The notes below the pieces were generated by a model, which did no database searches, was not told the origin of the DNA, and was given only the letters and a program-made list of their open reading frames with translations. 64,000 nucleotides of DNA from Peribacillus frigoritolerans (lineage in GTDB: Bacteria > Bacillota > Bacilli > Bacillales > DSM-1321): positions 3,398,501 to 3,462,500 of the forward strand of contig JAUPFL010000001.1 of assembly GCA_030562215.1 (NCBI GenBank). Direction: 5' to 3'. This document shows positions 59,229 through 64,000 of this stretch, one piece after another. Each line of letters starts with the position of its first letter. Position 1 is the stretch's first letter. Both the position numbers and the translations under genes were made by a program.

Positions 59229-59858
59229 ACGGAGTTAAAAGAAAAAATAATTGAAACATCGTTGACGCTCTTCGATCAGCATGGTTTTCATGGTGTCTCA
59301 GTCAACGAAATCGTTAAGGCTTGCGGAACTAGCAAGGGTGGTTTTTATCACCATTTCTCTTCCAAAGATGAACTTTTATTTGTCATCCATGATTACTTTA
59401 TTTCATATGTTTTAACAAAAGCACAGGAAGCCATCTCAGAAAGTACCCATCCAACAGAAAAAATGCAAAAGATCATCCAATCATTTGTTAAAGTTTTTGA
59501 CCTCTATAAACCACACATCTCAGTTTTCTATCAAGAAAGCATTTACTTAAAACCACCTTATGTTGAAGCAATCAAAAATAAGCGTCAAATGTATAAAGAA
59601 ATCATATTTTCCGTTATCAAAGAAGGTATTGACAAGGGAGTATTCCGCAGCGAATTGCCAGTGGAAATTACCGGAATGTCTATTCTGGGCATGGTGAACT
59701 GGTCCTACAAATGGTACAAAAGGGACGGTGGAAAAACGATTGATGAAATCGGTGATATCTACGTGGATTTAATCCTGAATGCCCTATTGATAGATAAACA
59801 AAAAGAAGCGGAAATCACCCAGCCATTTTTACTGAAGAACCAAGTTGTTGTGGATTAA
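59229..59858 (+). CDS. TetR/AcrR-family regulator of acyl-CoA catabolism
   Basis: About 209 residues. The TetR helix-turn-helix is VSVNEIVKACGTSKGGFYHH, followed by a helical ligand domain (EKMQKIIQSFVKVFDLY). Similarity extends upstream of the TTG at 59262 as TELKEKIIETSL, and the initiator position is ACG (59229-59231), about 9 bases after AAAGGGG. Either a non-AUG start is used, TTG is used with a clipped helix 1, or a base is misread. It precedes acyl-CoA dehydrogenase, with a palindromic operator between them, so acyl-CoA-responsive repression is likely. Confidence 0.78.
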   Translation, partial: TELKEKIIETSLTLFDQHGFHGVSVNEIVKACGTSKGGFYHHFSSKDELLFVIHDYFISYVLTKAQEAISESTHPTEKMQKIIQSFVKVFDLYKPHISVFYQESIYLKPPYVEAIKNKRQMYKEIIFSVIKEGIDKGVFRSELPVEITGMSILGMVNWSYKWYKRDGGKTIDEIGDIYVDLILNALLIDKQKEAEITQPFLLKNQVVVD

Positions 59859-59879
59859 ACAATAATCTTGATTTGTACA

Positions 59880-59895
59880 GACCAACTAGTCGGTC
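59880..59895. promoter_or_regulatory. TetR-type operator ahead of the acyl-CoA operon
   Basis: GACCAACTAGTCGGTC is a 16-base palindrome with one mismatched pair. It resembles the ACCGACTnGTCGGT class bound by TetR/FadR-like fatty-acid regulators. It lies 24 bases before the acyl-CoA dehydrogenase start. Confidence 0.65.
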
Positions 59896-59918
59896 TCAAT
59901 TGAAAGGGGAATGAACAT

Positions 59919-61060
59919 ATGGATTTTTCACTTACAAAAGAACAGCAGATGATTAAGGAAATGGTTAGGGAATTTGCAGAAAAGGAAATTAAGCCCATTG
60001 CGATAGAGTTGGATGCAAAGTCCATGTTTGCCGAGGATGTATTCAAAAAAATGGGGAAACTCGGTTTGCTTGGAATTCCGTTTCCAGAAGAATATGGCGG
60101 TTCGGGCGGAGATACGATTTCGTATGCCATTGCCGTTGAAGAGGTTGGCAAGGCGTGCGGGGAACCGGATTAAGTTATGCAGCAGCCGTTTCGCTCGGGG
60201 CAAGTCCAATTTACTATTTTGGAACCGAAGAACAGAAGCAAAAATATCTGGTTCCAATCACGACCGGTGAAACCCTGGCAGCTTTCGGGTTGACAGAACC
60301 TAATGCGGGTTCCGATGCTGGCGGTACGAGAACGACTGCCGTGTTGGAAGGTGATGAATATGTGATTAATGGCGAGAAAACATGGATAACAAATGCCAGC
60401 TATTCAAGAACGGTTACCGTCACTGCTGTATCGGGCAAAGATCCCAAGGGCAAGAATATCATCTCGGCATTCATCGTGCCAACCAATACCCAAGGGCTAA
60501 CGATCAATAGCAATTATGAAAAAATGGGAGTTCGGGCTTCCAATACTTGTGAAATCATTCTGGATAATGTCCGGGTACCAAAGGAAAATTTATTGGGAGA
60601 TCCAGACAAAGGGTTCAAACAATTCTTATTCACGCTTGATGGAGGAAGGATTTCCATTGCGGCTTTGGCAGTCGGTATCGCTCAGGCTGCCTTTGATAGA
60701 GCTTTAGCTTTTTCAAAAGAGCGCATTCAATTCGGTAAAACCATATCTAATTTCCAGGCCATTCAATTCAAGCTTGCAGACATGGCGATGGAAATCGAAT
60801 TGGCGAGGAATATGGTATATAAGGCTGCATGGTTAAAAGACAATAAAAAACCTTTTGCAAAGGAAGCGGCATACGCCAAGCTTTTTGCAAGTGAGACCGC
60901 GTTCCGCGCCAGCAATCAAGCGATCCAAATACATGGCGGCTCTGGTTACATGCGCGAATATGAAGTGGAACGCTATTTAAGAGATGCTAAGTTATTGGAG
61001 ATTGGTGAAGGCACATCCGAAATTCAAAGACTCGTTATCGCCAGGCAATTAGGGTGTTAA
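59919..61060 (+). CDS. yngJ: Acyl-CoA dehydrogenase, YngJ / isovaleryl-CoA dehydrogenase type (frame break)
   Basis: An acyl-CoA dehydrogenase of about 380 residues. [20 protein letters not shown] and the FAD-contact [11 protein letters not shown] are clear, with [20 protein letters not shown] and the C-terminal [17 protein letters not shown]. One extra G in GGGG at 60159-60162 joins VGKACG to [16 protein letters not shown]. It removes two hydrogens from acyl-CoA, passing electrons to ETF. The order dehydrogenase, synthetase, biotin carboxylase matches B. subtilis yngJIH, so a branched (leucine-derived) substrate is favoured. Confidence 0.87.
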
Positions 61061-61074
61061 TCTTTACGGAACGT

Positions 61075-61104
61075 AAAATGAACTATGATGCTTGGGTTCA
61101 TTTT
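61075..61104 (+). other. Intra-operon hairpin after acyl-CoA dehydrogenase gene
   Basis: AAAATGAAC and GTTCATTTT form a 9-bp stem without a T-run. It may mark mRNA processing between operon genes. Confidence 0.5.
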
Positions 61105-61175
61105 GGTGAAAAGCAGATGTTATCTATACAGCAAAAAGCGTTCATTCTTACTTTTATTTGATTAGGAGGAGTTTG

Positions 61176-62821
61176 ATGTCTGATTTGCTAGATGTTACTA
61201 TCGGGAAACTGCTTGAAAGGACAGCTGAACAATATGGTGATAATGAAGCGGTTGTGTACCATGAACTAGGCCTGCGCCATTCTTATCGCGAATTTGAAAA
61301 GATTTGTCGAAAGGCTGCCAGGGGGTTCATGTCACTGGATATTAAAAAAGGGGAACATATCGCCATTTGGGCATCCAATAAACCGGAATGGCTTATATCC
61401 CAATTTTCCACCGCGAAAATGGGCGGGGTGCTGGTGACGGTCAATACTAATTACCGCACAAGTGAATTGGAATACCTGCTAAAGCAATCCGATTCGACAA
61501 CGATCATCCTGATGGAACAATATAAGGATCATTCATATATAGATACGCTGTACGAAATCGTACCTGAATTGAAAAATGCAGAACCAGGAAAATTACAATC
61601 TGAGAAACTGCCAAAATTGAAAAATATCATCGTTTTAGGTGAAAAACGTTATCCCGGAACGTTTTCGTGGGATGAAGTCATTAGCGGGAGCGAATCCGTT
61701 TCGGAGGAGTCGCTGGACATGAGGATGGAGGAATTGGCTCCAGGCGATGTGATTAATATGCAATATACATCAGGGACGACAGGATTTCCAAAAGGAGTGA
61801 TGCTGACGCATTCCAACTTGGTCAATAACGGATTGAATGTCGCGGAATGCATGAAGCTGACCGAAGCTGACCGGCTATGCATCCCGGTTCCGTTTTTCAT
61901 TGTTTCGGCTGTTCACTTGGTACGATGGCATCTTTTTCAGTAGGGGCAACAATGGTGCCGATCGTGGAATTTAATCCACGCCTTGTCCTTCAGACAGTTG
62001 AAGCCGAAAAATGTACGGGGCTTCATGGTGTACCGACGATGTTCATTGCTGAACTTAATCTCGATGACTTTGACCAGTATGATTTAAGTTCGTTACGGAC
62101 TGGTATCATGGCAGGCTCCACATGTCCGATCGAAGTCATGAAAAGCGTGGTGAATAAGATGGGCATCTCGGAAATCACGATTACTTATGGTCAAACGGAA
62201 TCTTCTCCAGGAATTACGATGACAAGAACGGACGATCCGATCGAACTTCGTGTTTCTTCAGTGGGAAGGGCTTTGCCGAAAGTGGAAGTGAAAATTGTCG
62301 ATCCGGCTACAGGGGAAGAAGTCCCGCGTGGTATACAGGGTGAACTCTGTTCCAGGGGATACCATGTAATGAAGGGATATTATAATAACCCGGAAGCCAC
62401 TGAGCAGGCGATTGACCGGGAAGGCTGGCTTCATACGGGAGATTTGGCGGTGATGGATGAAAGGGGTTATTGCAAGATTACAGGCCGGCTGAAAGATATG
62501 ATCATTCGCGGAGGGGAAAATATTTATCCCCGTGAGATTGAAGAATTCCTCTATCAACATCCTTCAATTGTCGATGTCCAGGTACTCGGCGTTCCAGATC
62601 AGAAGTATGGGGAAGAGGTAGCGGCATGGATCATTTTGAAAGCAGGAGAAACCCTTACGGAGAAAGAATTGATAGAGTATTGCAAAGGGAAAATATCTTT
62701 TCATAAAATTCCGCGTTACATTCAATTTACCGATGCTTATCCAATGACTGCATCCGGAAAAATCCAAAAGTATAAGCTTCGGCAACAAACTCTTGACCTA
62801 CTATCGGAACGCACTAAATAA
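61176..62821 (+). CDS. yngI: Acyl-CoA synthetase, AMP-forming (YngI type), frame break
   Basis: About 548 residues of the ANL superfamily. The P-loop-like motif is YTSGTTGFPKGVMLTH, and ITYGQTESSPG, GWLHTGDLAVMDERGY, GRLKDMIIRGGENIYP and the catalytic Lys in TASGKIQKYKLR are all present. One extra T in the T5 run at 61893-61897 gives PFFHCFGCSLGTMASFS. It activates a fatty or short branched acid to its CoA ester via an acyl-adenylate. I chose the ATG at 61176 after AGGAGG. It is co-directional with its neighbours. Confidence 0.87.
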
Positions 62822-62833
62822 GGAGGATATCGA

Positions 62834-64000
62834 ATGATTCGAAAAATTCTTATCGCAAACAGGGGAGAAATAGCATCACGCATTATTCGTACATGCAGGA
62901 AGCTGGGAATACTTACTGTCGCTGTCCATTCGGAAGCAGATTCGGATTCGCCATTTGTGGGATTGGCGGATGAGGCATATTTATTGGGTGGATCGAGAGT
63001 ACAGGAAAGCTATTTAAACGTCAATAAGATATTGGAAATAGCTAAGGAAACCGGAGCGGAGGCCATTCATCCAGGATATGGCTTTCTTAGTGAAAATGCA
63101 GATTTCGCACGTTCGTGTGAAGAAGCCGGCTTGATATTCATTGGTCCCAAACCAGAGATCATCCAGCAAATGGGCAATAAAGTCGAGGCGAGGAAAAAGA
63201 TGGAGCAAGCCGGACTTCCATTGGTGCCTGGATTTTCACGTCCGTTAATTGATAGTGCAGAAGCGGCAGCCGTTGCCGAAAAGATTGGCTATCCAGTCAT
63301 GTTAAAAGCAGCAGCAGGCGGCGGGGGAATCGGAATGCAGGCCGTTGCTAATGAAGATGAACTGATCAAAGCCTTCGAAGGGAATCAAAAACGTGCCCAA
63401 TTGTTTTTTGGCAATGGAGATATGTTCATAGAAAAATTGATCGAGAAGCCTCGTCATATCGAAATTCAGGTATTGGCGGATTCCTTTGGGAATGCTGTGT
63501 ACTTATGGGAAAGGGAATGCTCCGTTCAAAGACGCCACCAGAAGGTCGTGGAAGAGGCTCCCTCTTCTTTCCTTGACGAAGAAACGAGAAACAAGATGGG
63601 GATGGCTGCAGTGAAAGCGGTAAAATCCATCGGTTATAGCAATGCGGGCACCCTCGAATTTTTAGTTGATGCGGATAAAAACTTTTATTTCCTGGAAATG
63701 AATACACGCCTTCAGGTAGAGCATCCTGTCACCGAAGAAATTACGGGACTGGACTTAGTCGAACAACAAATTAAAATAGCATCTGGCAACAAATTGGATT
63801 TCACCCAAAGTGAAATTAAACAGGATGGACATTCCATTGAGGTGCGCATTTATGCTGAAGATCCGAAAACCTTTTATCCAGCACCGGGGAGGATCACCAC
63901 CATGGAACTTCCGGAAGGTGAAGGGATCCGTCATGAATTGGCGGTTCATGGAACTTCGGTCGTATCCCACTTTTATGATCCGATGATCGCCAAATTGGTT
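62834..64000 (+). CDS. yngH: Biotin carboxylase subunit (YngH type), cut by the window end
   Basis: The open frame from ATG 62834 (AGGAGGATATCGA before it) runs 389 codons to the window edge without a stop. It reads MIRKILIANRGEIASRIIRT, EAIHPGYGFLSENADFAR, the ATP-grasp glycine loop KAAAGGGGIGM, WERECSVQRRHQKVVEEAPS and FLEMNTRLQVEHPVTE. These are diagnostic of biotin carboxylases of acetyl-, propionyl- or methylcrotonyl-CoA carboxylases. After yngJ- and yngI-like genes, the B. subtilis order predicts a small biotin carrier, HMG-CoA lyase, enoyl-CoA hydratase and a carboxyltransferase next. The specific acyl-CoA is inferred. Confidence 0.9.
   Translation, partial: MIRKILIANRGEIASRIIRTCRKLGILTVAVHSEADSDSPFVGLADEAYLLGGSRVQESYLNVNKILEIAKETGAEAIHPGYGFLSENADFARSCEEAGLIFIGPKPEIIQQMGNKVEARKKMEQAGLPLVPGFSRPLIDSAEAAAVAEKIGYPVMLKAAAGGGGIGMQAVANEDELIKAFEGNQKRAQLFFGNGDMFIEKLIEKPRHIEIQVLADSFGNAVYLWERECSVQRRHQKVVEEAPSSFLDEETRNKMGMAAVKAVKSIGYSNAGTLEFLVDADKNFYFLEMNTRLQVEHPVTEEITGLDLVEQQIKIASGNKLDFTQSEIKQDGHSIEVRIYAEDPKTFYPAPGRITTMELPEGEGIRHELAVHGTSVVSHFYDPMIAKLV

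Overview
The window looks like a chromosomal segment of an aerobic, low-GC, spore-forming Firmicute of the Bacillus / Peribacillus type. Reasons: A+T-rich intergenic DNA, strong AGGAGG-type ribosome sites with frequent TTG/GTG starts, two complete gerA-type germinant-receptor operons, a B. subtilis-style 7-1-7 Zur box, and gene neighbourhoods known from Bacillus (cysL/cysJI, ythAB, yngJIH). It is an accessory-rich catabolic and metal-uptake region, not a core housekeeping one. No rRNA, tRNA, CRISPR or prophage was seen.

Layout. (1) 0.2-14.0 kb: an aromatic-compound catabolic cluster. It has an ACS-type MFS importer and an IclR regulator, then cupin, extradiol-type VOC dioxygenase, SDR, ThDP enzyme, aldehyde dehydrogenase, aspartate-dehydrogenase-like protein, Rieske oxygenase alpha and beta, dihydrodiol-type SDR and a duplicated VOC protein. 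(2) 14.1-17.3 kb: a decaying D-cysteine desulfhydrase locus with GntR, RidA and amidohydrolase pseudogenes. (3) 17.3-19.6 kb: DinB, a SigH-like sigma factor and a HesB-like protein. (4) 19.9-29.5 kb: a Zur-box-controlled cntKLMABCDFE locus for a staphylopine-type opine metallophore. It encodes histidine racemase, aminobutanoyl transferase, opine dehydrogenase, an ABC importer and an MFS exporter. (5) 29.8-34.6 kb: CysL-like regulator divergent from cysJI sulfite reductase. (6) 35-43.4 kb: an exported RidA-like protein and two divergent ger operons. (7) 43.4-53 kb: flavin amine oxidase, a PAS/AAA+ regulator, an IS3-family relic, an amino-acid permease, and P5C dehydrogenase plus proline dehydrogenase. 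(8) 53.5-55.3 kb: thioesterase and a lipoyl-like domain in decayed DNA. (9) 55.8-59.0 kb: YthAB-type cytochrome bd. (10) 59.2-64 kb: a TetR regulator and the start of a yngJIH-type leucine/branched acyl-CoA catabolic operon, running off the end.

About forty reading-frame breaks occur in otherwise well-conserved genes, including cysJ, cysI and ythB. Nearly all are explained by one missing base in a short homopolymer. I treat these as probable sequence errors and annotate the reconstructed full-length genes. Genes with in-frame stops, internal deletions or lost ends (GntR, RidA, amidohydrolase, IS3) are true pseudogene candidates.

Working together: region 1 would import and cleave an unidentified aromatic compound under IclR and possibly CcpA control. 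Region 4 would make, export and recover a zinc-binding opine under zinc limitation. Region 7 links amino-acid uptake to proline-to-glutamate oxidation. Region 10 feeds acyl-CoA oxidation.
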